A stretch of DNA of 64,000 bases from the NCBI RefSeq assembly GCF_010668805.1, contig NZ_WUFT01000010.1:1-64000 (forward strand), written 5' to 3'. Made by a program: the position numbers and the translations under genes. This stretch comes from Rhizobium phaseoli. Its GTDB lineage: Bacteria; Pseudomonadota; Alphaproteobacteria; Rhizobiales; Rhizobiaceae. The notes under the pieces are model-generated. The model made no database searches and was not told the origin of the DNA. It saw nothing but the letters and a program-made list of their open reading frames with translations. Position 1 is the first letter of the stretch. Each line of letters opens with the position of its first letter. Shown piece by piece: positions 36,277-45,564 of the stretch.

Positions 36277-37203
36277 ATGCCGCGCACGAACCTGAACGAT
36301 ATCCTGATCTTCATGGCCGTCGTCGATGCCGGAAGTTTTATCGCCGGCGGCCAGGCCATGGGCCTGTCCCGCTCGGCGGCGGGAAAGGCCGTCATTCGCC
36401 TGGAAGGCCGGCTCGGCGCACGTTTGCTCAACCGCACGACGAGAACGCTGAGCCTGACCGATGAAGGGCGGGTATTCTACGAGCGCGGCCTGCAGATCCT
36501 TGCATCGGTCGACGAGGCGGAAGCGAGTCTGGGAGGCCAGAGCGGCCTGCCGCGCGGCATTCTCAGGCTCACCGTACCCGATGCCTTCGGTCGGCTCATC
36601 GTGCTGCCCCTGCTGGAAAAATATCTTCGGGCCTGGCCCGACATCCAGGTCGAGGTGAGCTTTACCGATCACCTCTCCGACATCATCGAGGACGGCTTCG
36701 ATCTGGCGATCCGGATCGGCGCCGCAGCGTCGGATACGCGGCTGGTCTCGCGCGTGATCGCCACTTACAAGACACGCCTCTGCGCCTCGCCGTCCTATCT
36801 CGCCGAGCACGGCGAGCCGCCGCGCGAAATAGACGATCTCGCAGCCCATGACTGCCTGATTTTCGCCAATCGCAATCAAAGGCAAGGCTGGCGTTTTCGC
36901 GGCAAGGGCGGCTCCTGGATCAAGGCGCAGGGGCGCAGCCGTCTGAGGCTCGACAGCGCAGAGGCGATCCGCGACGCTGCCCTGGCGGGATTGGGAATCG
37001 CGCTCCTGCCCGATTTTCTCATCGCCGGCGATCTCGCCGCCGGGCGCCTTCGGCAGGTTCTGCCCGACCTGGAAGCCGATGACGCCAAGATCGTCACGCT
37101 CTATCCCGACAAGCGCCTGCTGGAACCGCGCATCCACCGTTTCGTCGATCTGATGGTCGAGGCGTTGGGGCATGAGAGATCGGACGCGCGCTCATCGCCT
37201 TGA
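36277..37203 (+). CDS. LysR-family transcriptional regulator
   Basis: A 308-residue LysR protein. The winged helix starts LNDILIFMAVVDAGSFIAGG, with RLEGRLGARLLNRTTRTLSLTDEG completing the DNA-binding region. The effector domain contains LPRGILRLTVPDAFGRLIV and DGFDLAIRIG. It belongs to the large group that often regulates a neighbouring oxidoreductase or transporter. Its 3' end overlaps the convergent MFS gene by 12 bases. Confidence 0.92.
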   Translation: MPRTNLNDILIFMAVVDAGSFIAGGQAMGLSRSAAGKAVIRLEGRLGARLLNRTTRTLSLTDEGRVFYERGLQILASVDEAEASLGGQSGLPRGILRLTVPDAFGRLIVLPLLEKYLRAWPDIQVEVSFTDHLSDIIEDGFDLAIRIGAAASDTRLVSRVIATYKTRLCASPSYLAEHGEPPREIDDLAAHDCLIFANRNQRQGWRFRGKGGSWIKAQGRSRLRLDSAEAIRDAALAGLGIALLPDFLIAGDLAAGRLRQVLPDLEADDAKIVTLYPDKRLLEPRIHRFVDLMVEALGHERSDARSSP

Positions 37204-38456
37204 TACGGAAGTACTAGCATCGGCAACCGCCCTGTCGAAACCGCGGAAGCTTTTCAAGGCAAGGGGAAAGAGAGTGGCGACGAGATAGGCAAAGCCGGTG
37301 AGCAGCAGCGCCGCGGCAAGACCGATCGTGCTGATCAGCGCGCCGCCGACGAGGCCGCCGAAGGGAATGAGGGCGAAGCAGAGGCCGGTATTCAATGCGA
37401 TGACGCGGCCGGTCAGCGGCTTGGGGATGCGCTCGAAGATCACCGCCGACAGGATCGGGTTGAGGAAGCCGGAGGCGAATCCTCCGATGGCCAGGGTCGT
37501 AAAGACAAGGCCGAGCGGCGCATCCAGCGCGACAACGAGAAAACGCGGAAAGCCGGTCAACAGGAATGCCACGGTATAGACGATCAGGCGCGGCATCCGT
37601 TCGCCGATTGCTGCGGCAATCGCCGCACCTGCAATCGATGCGCCGGCGAATGCCGCAAACATCGCTCCCAGCAGTTCCGGACCATGGCCGGAATCGCGTG
37701 TCCAGACAGGCAGCAGCACCGCATGATAGGCCTGGTCCAGCAGATTGGTGATCGCCACCATGACGACGATGCTGACGAGCACCGCCTCGCCGCGCAGAAA
37801 GCGCCAGCCTTCACGGAGATCGTCGCGATAGGAGGCTCTTTTGGCCGGTCGGGCGCCGGGTGCGCCGGATAGCTCTGGCGTGCGCCGCATATCGGGGATG
37901 CCGACGGAGACGATCAGCGCGGCGGCGGCGAAGGTGGCGGCGTTGACGAGGAGCGCCTGGCCCGGGCCGATCAGGCCGATCAGCGCACCGGCGCCGGCCG
38001 CCCCCGCCGTCGAGGCCAGCCGCTCGATGGCGCTGGCGACGCCGGTCACCCGTTCGAGCGGCACATTCGCCAGCCTGGCGATGTCGGGAACCATTGCCTG
38101 CTTGGCGGCGTCGGAAGGCCCACGCAGCACGCCCATGGCAAAGACGACAGGCAGCAGCACCGGCATGCCGAGCAGACCGAAAAATCGAGCAGCGGCACCA
38201 ACCCTACCACGGCCACCGAGGCGATATCGCAGGCAATGGCGATACGCTTAGCGCCGACGCGGTCGATCAGCGGCCCGCCGAGCGCCTTGGCGACGACATA
38301 GGGCAGCATCTCCACCATCGCCGTCAGCCCGGTCAGGACAGGGCTACCCGTCGTGCTCAGCACCAGCCAGGGAATAGCAATGGTCGATAACCGGGTGCCG
38401 GAAAGCGAAAGCGTCTCGGCTGCGGCAAGCGCCAGGAAAGGCCTGCCCTTCCTCAC
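37192..38456 (-). pseudogene. MFS transporter interrupted by a one-base frameshift
   Basis: The frame starts at GTG 38456 (MRKGRPFLALAAAETLSL) and encodes transmembrane segments through IASVAVVGLVPLLDF. It then breaks at a run of five A on the plus strand (38180-38184). The alternative frame continues with GLLGMPVLLPVVFAMGVLRGP and about eight more helices to 37192. Adding one base to this run (five T to six T on the coding strand) gives LLDFFGLLGMPV and a single 421-residue protein of normal MFS length. It lies 2 bases after the ArsR regulator stop and should be co-transcribed. Either a pseudogene or a sequence error. Confidence 0.88.
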
Positions 38457-38458
38457 GG

Positions 38459-39103
38459 CTAATGCTCCCCTTCGCGATGCGGAATGCGGCCCGGATAGGG
38501 GAAGGCGTGCAGCATGACGTAGAAAGGAACGATGCCAGGATTCCGAGACGCCGCCTCGCCCAGCGGCGGGGCCGCCCGCATCGCTTCCAGGATGATGTCG
38601 GTCAGCCGCTTCGTCAGAGCCTCGGCCTGTGCTGCCGTCATCGGAATAATGATGTCGTCGGCAGCCGTCGCCTTGCGCCACTCCGCCGGCAGTTCGGCAT
38701 ATTCCTCCAGCGCCTGCTGCATCTGGCCGACCTGCAAAGAGAGTGCAGCCTGGTTGAAAGCGAGGTCGAGATCGAGCCCCTCCCCCTCGGCCTCGCCTGG
38801 CGGCACCGAGGTCAGCTCATGGCTGGCGCGCCACCAACGGTCTCGCCGTGAGGCATGCGGCGCCTCCTCGATGAAGCCATATTGGGCAAGCTGGCGCAGA
38901 TGATAGCTCGTCGCACCGCTGTTCAAGCCCAGCCGCGCGGCAAGCTGCGTCGCCGTGGCAGGCCCATCGATCCTCAGCATGCCGAGCATGCGCAGCCGGA
39001 CGGGATGGGCCAGCGCCTTCAGCGCCGGCGGTGCGGGCACGACGCGGCTGACGGTGCGGGAGACTGCGGCATCTGCTGCGGGCTTAGGGTGCGGATGTTT
39101 CAT
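38459..39103 (-). CDS. ArsR-type winged-helix regulator
   Basis: A 214-residue regulator. Residues about 25-95 form an ArsR-type winged helix (ALAHPVRLRMLGMLRIDGPATATQLA, SYHLRQLAQYGFIEEAP), followed by a longer helical C-terminal domain with unknown ligand. No metal-binding CxC motif is seen, so this is a non-metal member. ATG 39103 gives the best start. It forms an operon with the MFS gene (2-base gap), as in efflux systems induced by their substrate. Confidence 0.9.
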   Translation of the reverse strand: MKHPHPKPAADAAVSRTVSRVVPAPPALKALAHPVRLRMLGMLRIDGPATATQLAARLGLNSGATSYHLRQLAQYGFIEEAPHASRRDRWWRASHELTSVPPGEAEGEGLDLDLAFNQAALSLQVGQMQQALEEYAELPAEWRKATAADDIIIPMTAAQAEALTKRLTDIILEAMRAAPPLGEAASRNPGIVPFYVMLHAFPYPGRIPHREGEH

Positions 39104-39120
39104 GCTTCCAGCATATAATC

Positions 39121-39146
39121 GCAAACATATCTTTGCAAAGGTTTGC
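39121..39146. promoter_or_regulatory. Nested inverted repeats upstream of arsR-MFS
   Basis: CTTTGCAAAG (39131-39140) is a perfect 10-base palindrome, flanked by GCAAAC (39121-39126) and GTTTGC (39141-39146). A further TTGCAAAAAA follows. Lying 18 bases before the regulator start, it is a plausible autoregulatory operator. Confidence 0.55.
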
Positions 39147-39260
39147 TTGCAAAAAATAGCCAGCATCGAAAGACGGCTTAAAACCGGGCTGTGGCCTAGC
39201 CAAGCATGATCACGCACCCTAAGACCGTCACCCTGATCCGCATGAAGCGAGGGGCAAGTG

Positions 39261-39944
39261 ATGGCTGGGGAAGCGCAGAAAAACATCGGCACGTGGTATA
39301 TCGACCCCGATGCCGAGGACAGGATGGCCGATGGTCATGCGCCGATCTGGCGCCACCTCATCGACCTCATCCTCGAGCGTGACCTGACCGACAAGAGCGT
39401 GCTCGATTTCGGCTGCAATCAGGGCGGCCTGCTGCGTCATCTCTATGCGATCCGCCCCTTCCGCAAGGCGCTCGGCATCGATATCGCCGAAACCTCGATC
39501 GCCAAGGCCGAGACGCTGAAAGGCAATCTGCCGGTCCAGCATCAGGTCGGCGGCAGGCTGGAAGGCTGGAGCGAAGAATTCGATCTCGCCATCAGCCACG
39601 AGGTTATCTACCTCGTCCCCGATATCGACGCCCATGCCGCCGATATCCGGCAGGCGCTGAAGCCCGGCGGCGTCTATTATGCGGTAACCGGATGCCATAC
39701 GGACAATCCGCTCTGGCCGAAATGGCGCGAACTCGTCGCCAACCGCACCAACACTGTCGTTCAGGACCGGTCGATCACCGATTACTGCCGCGCCTTCGAC
39801 AAAGCCGGCTTTCAGGTCTCGGCCCGCAAGCTCGAATATGAGGGCTTCATCCCCTTCGTGGCGGACGGCTGGACGCCGGATTTTGCCGACGCGCTGAACT
39901 ACTACACCCAGACGAAAATCGTCTTCAGGCTGGTGAAGCGCTGA
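39261..39944 (+). CDS. Class I SAM-dependent methyltransferase
   Basis: A 227-residue protein with SAM motif I VLDFGCNQGGLL, acidic post-I LGIDIAETSI, motif II-like FDLAISHEVIYLV and KPGGVYYAVTG. ATG 39261 follows GAGGGG. The final 20 bases overlap the convergent ABC ATPase gene. The acceptor is unknown; nothing nearby defines a pathway except the siderophore transporter that converges on it. Confidence 0.88.
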   Translation: MAGEAQKNIGTWYIDPDAEDRMADGHAPIWRHLIDLILERDLTDKSVLDFGCNQGGLLRHLYAIRPFRKALGIDIAETSIAKAETLKGNLPVQHQVGGRLEGWSEEFDLAISHEVIYLVPDIDAHAADIRQALKPGGVYYAVTGCHTDNPLWPKWRELVANRTNTVVQDRSITDYCRAFDKAGFQVSARKLEYEGFIPFVADGWTPDFADALNYYTQTKIVFRLVKR

Positions 39945-40743
39945 TTTCCAGTGTCGGGCGCTGAAGCCGCATTAGCTCGAAGTCGAAATGCGGCGGACTA
40001 TCGGCGGCGACTTGCACGAAGCGGCCCCTGACCCGGAAGATTTCCTGGATCAGCTCGCGTTCGGCGAGTTCTCGCGGGGCGCCGTCAAATCTGAGCCGGC
40101 CCTTTTCCAGCAGCGAGATGCGGTCGCTGACGGCGATTGCCTGGTTGATGTCGTGGATCGCCATAATAATGGTCACGCCCTTTTCCCGGCTCAGACGATG
40201 CACCAGATCGAGCACCTCGACCTGATAGCCGATATCCAGAAAAGAGGTCGGCTCGTCGAGCAGCAATATATCCGCCTCCTGGGCAAGGGCTGCCGATATC
40301 CACGCCCTTTGCCGCTCGCCGCCGGACAATTCGCTGAGGCTGCGATCGGCAAGCCCGGCAAGGTCGGTGCTTTCGAGCGCCCATTCGATCGCTTTCTCGT
40401 CGCCGCTATCATAGGAGCGGAACAGGCCGACATGCGGATAGCGGCCCTGCCGGACGAGCTGGGCGACGGTCATTTCGTCGGGTGCGGTCGGCTGCTGCGG
40501 CAGGAAGGCGAGCCTTCTGGCAAGCATCCGGCGCGACATCGAGGCGACGGCGACGCCATCAAGTAATGCCATGCCCTCAGCCGGCCTGATCAGGCCGGCA
40601 AGCGCATGCAGCGCCGTGCTCTTGCCCGAGCCGTTTGGGCCGATCAGCGCCCGTATCTCGCCCTTTTCGAGCGAAAGATTGAAAGCATCGAGGGCCTTTC
40701 GCTGGCCGTACATGACCGAGAGGTCGGAGCAGGACAATGGCAT
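39925..40743 (-). CDS. Iron-siderophore ABC transporter ATPase (FecE/FepC type)
   Basis: A 272-residue ATPase with Walker A GPNGSGKST (35-43), signature LSGGE (139-143), Walker B ILLLDEP (159-165) and the late His in MAIHDINQA. PHVGLFRSY is typical of the FepC/FecE group. It begins 8 bases after the permease stop and ends the four-gene siderophore uptake operon (binding protein, two permeases, ATPase). Confidence 0.94.
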   Translation of the reverse strand: MPLSCSDLSVMYGQRKALDAFNLSLEKGEIRALIGPNGSGKSTALHALAGLIRPAEGMALLDGVAVASMSRRMLARRLAFLPQQPTAPDEMTVAQLVRQGRYPHVGLFRSYDSGDEKAIEWALESTDLAGLADRSLSELSGGERQRAWISAALAQEADILLLDEPTSFLDIGYQVEVLDLVHRLSREKGVTIIMAIHDINQAIAVSDRISLLEKGRLRFDGAPRELAERELIQEIFRVRGRFVQVAADSPPHFDFELMRLQRPTLEISASPA

Positions 40744-40750
40744 TTCGGCC

Positions 40751-41788
40751 TCACATGGTTTTGCGCAGCAGCGCGAGCAGGACCGGTACGCCGAAAACGG
40801 CCGTGACCACGCCGATCGGGATTTCCTCAGCCTGCCCCAGCAGCCGGCCGATGAGATCACCGAGGGTAACGATGATGGCGCCGAGCACGATCGCCAGCGC
40901 AAGCGACAGCATAAAATTCTTCCCCGCAAGGAACCGGGCGAGATGCGGCACGATGAGGCCGACGAAGACAATGGGCCCAACAGCGCCGACGGCGCTCGCC
41001 GCAAGCGCGCATGACACGATCAGCACGAGCGAGAACTGCATGCGATAGGCAAGACCGAAGGATCGTGCGACGGGCGCCTCGAACTGCAGCAGCAGCAGCG
41101 GCCGGTAGATGACCGGCAACACCGCGAGCCCCGCGATCGTGAACGGCAGCAGGAAGAGCGCGTGATCCCAGCTGCGGGCGTAGAGGCTGCCCGACAGCCA
41201 TTCGAGAATGATCTCGATGCGAGCCGATCCCCATCCGGCAATGAGGCCGATCGCCACCGCATGCAGCACCGCGCCGACAGCCACGCCGCACAGCGTGATG
41301 CGCAGGGCGCTGAGGCCGAGACGGAAGGCAAGCAGATAGATGACACCCCCGGCGAGCAGACCGCCGGCAAGCCCCGCAGCGGGCAGCCATGCGACCGGCA
41401 ATTCGGCCAGCGTGTTCGAGCCGGGCTCGAAGATATAGACGGTGAACAGCAGGAAGATCGTCACTGACAGCGTCGCCCCCTGCGACACGCCCATCAGCGA
41501 TGGGTCCGCAAGCGGATTGCGGGTGATGGTCTGCAACAGAAATCCCGCCAGCGAAAAATGGATACCGGCCAGAATGCCGGTGGCGACGCGCGGCAGCCGG
41601 ATGTCGAGAATGATCAAACGCGCTTCCGGCGAGCCGCCACCGGTTAACACGGCTGCGACATCGGCCATGGGGATATCGGCGACGCCGAGGAAGATCGCCG
41701 CCGCAAGCGACAGAACCGCCAATACGGCGAGCGCGGCCGCCATCCAGGACGTTGCCGAACCCGTTTCTAGCGATGCCGGGCCGTTCAT
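40751..41788 (-). CDS. Iron-siderophore ABC permease (FecD/FepD type)
   Basis: A 345-residue FecCD-family permease with roughly nine or ten membrane helices. It includes IRLPRVATGILAGIHFSLAGFLLQTITRNPLADPSLMGVSQGA and the late GPIVFVGLIVPHLARFL loop that contacts the ATPase. Its ATG overlaps the stop of the preceding permease by four bases (ATGA). It forms a heterodimeric channel with the product of 41785-42789. Confidence 0.94.
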   Translation of the reverse strand: MNGPASLETGSATSWMAAALAVLAVLSLAAAIFLGVADIPMADVAAVLTGGGSPEARLIILDIRLPRVATGILAGIHFSLAGFLLQTITRNPLADPSLMGVSQGATLSVTIFLLFTVYIFEPGSNTLAELPVAWLPAAGLAGGLLAGGVIYLLAFRLGLSALRITLCGVAVGAVLHAVAIGLIAGWGSARIEIILEWLSGSLYARSWDHALFLLPFTIAGLAVLPVIYRPLLLLQFEAPVARSFGLAYRMQFSLVLIVSCALAASAVGAVGPIVFVGLIVPHLARFLAGKNFMLSLALAIVLGAIIVTLGDLIGRLLGQAEEIPIGVVTAVFGVPVLLALLRKTM

Positions 41789-42789
41789 CGCGTCTCACCG
41801 GCAAGGTTCAGCCGCCCGCGCTGGACGAGATAAATGAAGACGGGACCGCCGATGAGCGCGGTGATGATCCCGACCGGCAACTCGCGCGGAATGGCGATGC
41901 TGCGTGCCATAACGTCGGCGGCCGTCACGATCAGCGCGCCGAGAGCTGCAGATAATCCGATCTCCCATCCGGTGCCGCGCGGTTTGAGCAGACGGGCGAT
42001 GTGGGGCGCGGCAAGGCCGACGAAGGCGACCGGTCCGGCCACCGGCGCAACCCCGGCGACCGGGATGACGGCCAGAATGAGGATGAGCGGCTTCCACAGG
42101 CCGAGCTGCAGGCCCATTGCGGCGGCGGCATGGTCGCTCAGCTTGAACATGCCGATCACCCGGCGCAGAGCGAGCGCACCGGCGACGCCGGCAATCGTCC
42201 AGGGCAGCATGTAGAAAAGATGCGACCAGGTGCGGCCCTGGAAGCCGCCGCTCAGCCAGAAAAGCAGCGATGCCGATTGCGGCCCGGTCAGCAGCAGCAC
42301 ATAGGTGGTGATCGCCCCGAGGAACAATGAGATGCTGACGCCGCCAAGCGCAAGCTGCAGCGGCCGCCCCTGCCCGCCGCGCGACACCCAGAATGTGACC
42401 GAGGCAGCCGCAAGCCCGCCGGCAAGGCCGATGAAGGGATAGTAGCCCGGCGATATCAAGGGCACGAAGACGAAACAGCAGACGATCGGCGCGACCGCCC
42501 CGGCGGTCACGCCGGTGATGCCGGGATCGGCCAACGGATTGCGCGTCAGCGTCTGCAGCACGTAGCCGGAAACAGCAAGCCCCGCCCCGCCGGCCGCCGC
42601 CGTCAGGCTGCGCGGCAGGCGCAGCGTCCAGACGAGGATGGATTCAATCTTGCCATCGGGCGCCAGAAGCACGGCGATGACCGTCTCGATCGACAGCGGC
42701 TTGGCGCCGACCAGCAAACCAAGCATCAACGCCAGCATGGCGACGGCGACGATGAGCCCTATGGCCAGGGACGATTGCCGGGGGCTCAT
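41785..42789 (-). CDS. Iron-siderophore ABC permease (FecC/FepG type)
   Basis: A 334-residue FecCD-family permease with SLTAAAGGAGLAVSGYVLQTLTRNPLADPGITGV and GPVAFVGLAAPHIARLL. The start at 42789 is 20 bases after the binding-protein stop. It is paralogous to the product of the next gene, with which it overlaps by four bases, so the pair is translationally coupled. Confidence 0.94.
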   Translation of the reverse strand: MSPRQSSLAIGLIVAVAMLALMLGLLVGAKPLSIETVIAVLLAPDGKIESILVWTLRLPRSLTAAAGGAGLAVSGYVLQTLTRNPLADPGITGVTAGAVAPIVCCFVFVPLISPGYYPFIGLAGGLAAASVTFWVSRGGQGRPLQLALGGVSISLFLGAITTYVLLLTGPQSASLLFWLSGGFQGRTWSHLFYMLPWTIAGVAGALALRRVIGMFKLSDHAAAAMGLQLGLWKPLILILAVIPVAGVAPVAGPVAFVGLAAPHIARLLKPRGTGWEIGLSAALGALIVTAADVMARSIAIPRELPVGIITALIGGPVFIYLVQRGRLNLAGETR

Positions 42790-42809
42790 CGCAGGTCTTG
42801 TCCTTAAGC

Positions 42810-43778
42810 TTAGTTCTGCAGTTCGGCCGGGATCATCTTGGCGGCTTCCGCCTTGACGTCGACGGCCGGGAACGTGTCGGGATAAAGATAATGCGCGGCC
42901 TCGCGCAGGACGATTTCGCGGGCGATCGGGCCGTTGGTCTCGACCCACTGGTCGCCGACATAGAAGACCCGGTTGTTTTTGACCGCCGACAGCTGCGACC
43001 AGATCGGATTGCTCTCATGCGGGCGGTCCGGACCGGAATCATAGACGAAAATGACCTCGGGGTCCTTTTCCAGCATGGTTTCGAGGCTGAGGTCGATGCC
43101 GAATTCACCGCCCGGGCTCTTCGGCCCTGGAATGTTGTCGCCGCCGATTGCAGCAACGATCGAGGCCGAGGTGTTTTCCGTGTGGAACGCAAAAGGCGTT
43201 GCGCCGCCCCACATGATCAGGAAGCGCGGATGGACATCTGCAGGCGCCTTGGCGGCGAAGTCGGCAAGATGCTCGCGGAAATCGGCATTCAGCTGTTCGC
43301 CGCGCTCGGGCTTGCCGAGCAGCTTGGAAAGTGCGGCGGTCTCGCTGTAGCTCTCTTCCAGCAGTTCCATGTTGTAGGCGACATAGGGCGCGATGTTCTG
43401 CAGCTGCGCCGCGTTGCCGACCGTGTAGCGGCGGATCGCGATGATGAGATCCGGCTTGGCTTCGGACAAAAGTTCGAGGTTTGGTTTGGCGCGCTGACCA
43501 ATCTGCTTCATCCCGGAGGTCATGCCGAGCAGGAAGTCCGGCTCGCGGCCCGCCGTCATATAGGTGCTGGCGACCGGCTTGATGCCAAGCGCGAGCGCGA
43601 CGTCATCGGCGAAATAGGAAATCGAGGCAATGCGCTTCGGCTGCGAGGGAATTTCGACGGTAACGCCGCGATCATCGACGATCGAGGCCTTCTTGCCGTC
43701 ATCCGCCTGGGCAGCGCCCGCTACCAGTATTGCAGATAGCCCTAGGGCAGAGAAAAATATGCGTGCGTTTCGATCCAT
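42810..43778 (-). CDS. Iron-siderophore ABC periplasmic binding protein (FecB type)
   Basis: A 322-residue binding protein with a Sec signal (IFFSALGLSAILVAGAAQA, cleavage near residue 26). It has two class III binding-protein lobes beginning SIVDDRGVTVEIPSQPKRIASISYF, with EAKPDLIIAIRRYT and LEKDPEVIFVYDSG. It is not a lipoprotein. It is the first gene of the operon, with a possible iron-responsive site 48 bases upstream (43826-43840). The exact siderophore cannot be told. Confidence 0.93.
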   Translation of the reverse strand: MDRNARIFFSALGLSAILVAGAAQADDGKKASIVDDRGVTVEIPSQPKRIASISYFADDVALALGIKPVASTYMTAGREPDFLLGMTSGMKQIGQRAKPNLELLSEAKPDLIIAIRRYTVGNAAQLQNIAPYVAYNMELLEESYSETAALSKLLGKPERGEQLNADFREHLADFAAKAPADVHPRFLIMWGGATPFAFHTENTSASIVAAIGGDNIPGPKSPGGEFGIDLSLETMLEKDPEVIFVYDSGPDRPHESNPIWSQLSAVKNNRVFYVGDQWVETNGPIAREIVLREAAHYLYPDTFPAVDVKAEAAKMIPAELQN

Positions 43779-43825
43779 GTTTGAACCTCCCGTCCGATGT
43801 GGGGACAGGCTTTAGCCAAAAAAGC

Positions 43826-43840
43826 GGAGTTTCACAATCA
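43826..43840 (-). promoter_or_regulatory. Weak candidate iron-responsive (RirA-type) operator
   Basis: On the minus strand TGATTGTGAAACTCC matches the IRO pattern TGA-N9-TCA except for the last base. It lies upstream of the siderophore operon, where rhizobial RirA sites are expected. One mismatch in a six-base consensus makes this tentative. Confidence 0.35.
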
Positions 43841-43944
43841 GGATTCTTTTGACGAGATCCCAAACGTACAACACGCCGCCCGGAGCCGCATTTCCAACGC
43901 TGCGACGGCGCTGCACCACTTGAATGCCACGTCCTCATGACGAC

Positions 43945-45063
43945 TCAAGCTTCCGGCAAAGTGAAGACCGCGCAAGGGGCGGCAATGCCGCGCAAGGCAT
44001 GCGCTCCGAGCGGCATCAAGGCCGTCGTCGTATTCGCCGCCACCGCTCCCGAAATCAGCACGCTTCTGCCGAGCAGCTTACAGAGCCCTTCCAGGCGGCT
44101 GACCAGATTGACCGCGGGGCCGATGGCGGTAAAGTCCAGCCGGTCGGCCGCACCGATATTGCCCCATAGAATCTCGCCGAAATGCAGCGCCGCGCCGAAC
44201 GGCAACGGCGCCAGCCCCTGGGCCTGGCGCACCTGGTCAAGATGGCTCATGCCGGCACGGGTGGCGGCGACCGCCCGCAGGGCGGCCTCGCAGGCCTCGC
44301 GATCCCCTCGGGCGATGTCTGCTTCGCTCGAGGTCGCGGCGACCGGAAAGATCGCCAGCACGCCGTCGCCGATGAATTTCAGCACCTCGCCGCCGAAGGC
44401 GTGCACGGCGCCGGCGACACGATCAAAATAAGCGTCGAGCGCGGCAATCATCGCCTGCGGCTCCGTCACTTCCGAAAGCGCGGTGAAATCGCGCAGATCG
44501 GCACAGAGAAGGGCAGCGCGGATGGTCTCACCGGTGCCGCGGGCAAGCGCGCCGGCCTGCACCCGGGCAGCACTGCGCCGGCCGAGATAGGCTTCGAGCA
44601 GCGCGGCCCGCGCCTCCCGCGCCGCCAAAGCGGCGAGCGGCGCTACGGCAAAACGCGCGACTTCGCGCAGCAGACTGGCCTCGGACGCACCGAATGCGCC
44701 GACCTTTGCCCCGTTGCCAACTCCCGCCCAGCCAAGCAGCGGCCCGTCCGATGCCTGATTATCCTGTGCAGGCCCGATCCGGCTCTCCCACACCGGCCCG
44801 AGCCCAGCCAGCCAGTCGCGCCCGGCCTCGCTCGGCGGAGCCGCAGCAAAGGCCAAAGCCTCAATGACCTCCCCGGTCTCGGCCCGCCACAGCCAGGTGC
44901 GCCGAGCGATGATTGGATGCGGCACGGAAAGCGTCAGCGCGCCGCCCGAAAGCCGCAGGCCGTCAGCCAAAAGCCGGCGCCCGAGCTCGGCCAGAAACCG
45001 TTCGGGACCAGGCGAGGCACCGGCCTCATCAACCAACCAGGCAAGGGGAGATGGCAGATCCAT
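43945..45063 (-). CDS. Class III nucleotide cyclase with N-terminal sensory region
   Basis: A 372-residue soluble protein. Residues about 1-165 are a GAF-like, Leu/Ala-rich region without membrane segments. The class III catalytic domain (about 180-372) has metal ligands D189 and D233, K229, T312, N319 and R323. The loop that usually reads GD before VN reads GPAVN here. It should be active, probably making cAMP. Proteins of this layout (adenylate/guanylate cyclase with N-terminal GAF-like part) are common in rhizobia. No operon partner is seen. Confidence 0.9.
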   Translation of the reverse strand: MDLPSPLAWLVDEAGASPGPERFLAELGRRLLADGLRLSGGALTLSVPHPIIARRTWLWRAETGEVIEALAFAAAPPSEAGRDWLAGLGPVWESRIGPAQDNQASDGPLLGWAGVGNGAKVGAFGASEASLLREVARFAVAPLAALAAREARAALLEAYLGRRSAARVQAGALARGTGETIRAALLCADLRDFTALSEVTEPQAMIAALDAYFDRVAGAVHAFGGEVLKFIGDGVLAIFPVAATSSEADIARGDREACEAALRAVAATRAGMSHLDQVRQAQGLAPLPFGAALHFGEILWGNIGAADRLDFTAIGPAVNLVSRLEGLCKLLGRSVLISGAVAANTTTALMPLGAHALRGIAAPCAVFTLPEA

Positions 45064-45257
45064 GCTTCAACATGACATCGCCCCGGGACGTCCGCAAGGA
45101 TGCCTTCTGAAGCCCTGTCGGCTCCTGGAGCCATTCCACGCAGACAATTCCTCTCGAGATTCTTCCATCACGGTGAAAAGCAAAAAATAACGCTTTAAAC
45201 CTGCGCCGTTTTGCTTCCATTATGCGGCTGTTCGTCATCGTGTGAGTGAGGGGTACG

Positions 45258-45482
45258 ATGGGCACGATTTTTTGGCCGAAAGATCCGCTGGATGGAAATG
45301 ACATGACGCTGCTGACGTCGATCCTTCGGCGGTGGTGCGACAGGCATCAGGTCGAGCTGACAGCACAGGAGAGCAGCCGGAAGGCGAAGGAACTTGTCGA
45401 ATGGTATGAATTCGGCGTCAAGGATCCGATCGAACTCGAAGAACTGATCGACGGCAAGTACTGGCTGGTCAGCAAAATCTGA
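45258..45482 (+). CDS. Small conserved-looking hypothetical protein
   Basis: A 74-residue acidic protein starting MGTIFWPKDPLDGNDMTLL, with a helical centre (SILRRWCDRHQVELTAQESSRKAKELVEWYEFG) and a tail ELIDGKYWLVSKI. ATG 45258 follows GAGGGG. It is well supported by its start site, isolated position and following hairpin. Function is unknown. Confidence 0.75.
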   Translation: MGTIFWPKDPLDGNDMTLLTSILRRWCDRHQVELTAQESSRKAKELVEWYEFGVKDPIELEELIDGKYWLVSKI

Positions 45483-45513
45483 CCTGACCACAGTCGTAAC
45501 ATTCAAGAGAAAA

Positions 45514-45538
45514 GGCCGGGCGAAATATCGCACCGGCC
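45514..45538. terminator. Hairpin between convergent small genes
   Basis: GGCCGG-GCGA-AATA-TCGC-A-CCGGCC forms a 10-bp stem with a single bulged A. It sits between genes ending at 45482 (plus) and 45565 (minus), so it can serve both. Confidence 0.65.
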
Positions 45539-45564
45539 CTCGTCAATTTGCCGCAGGGAAGGCT

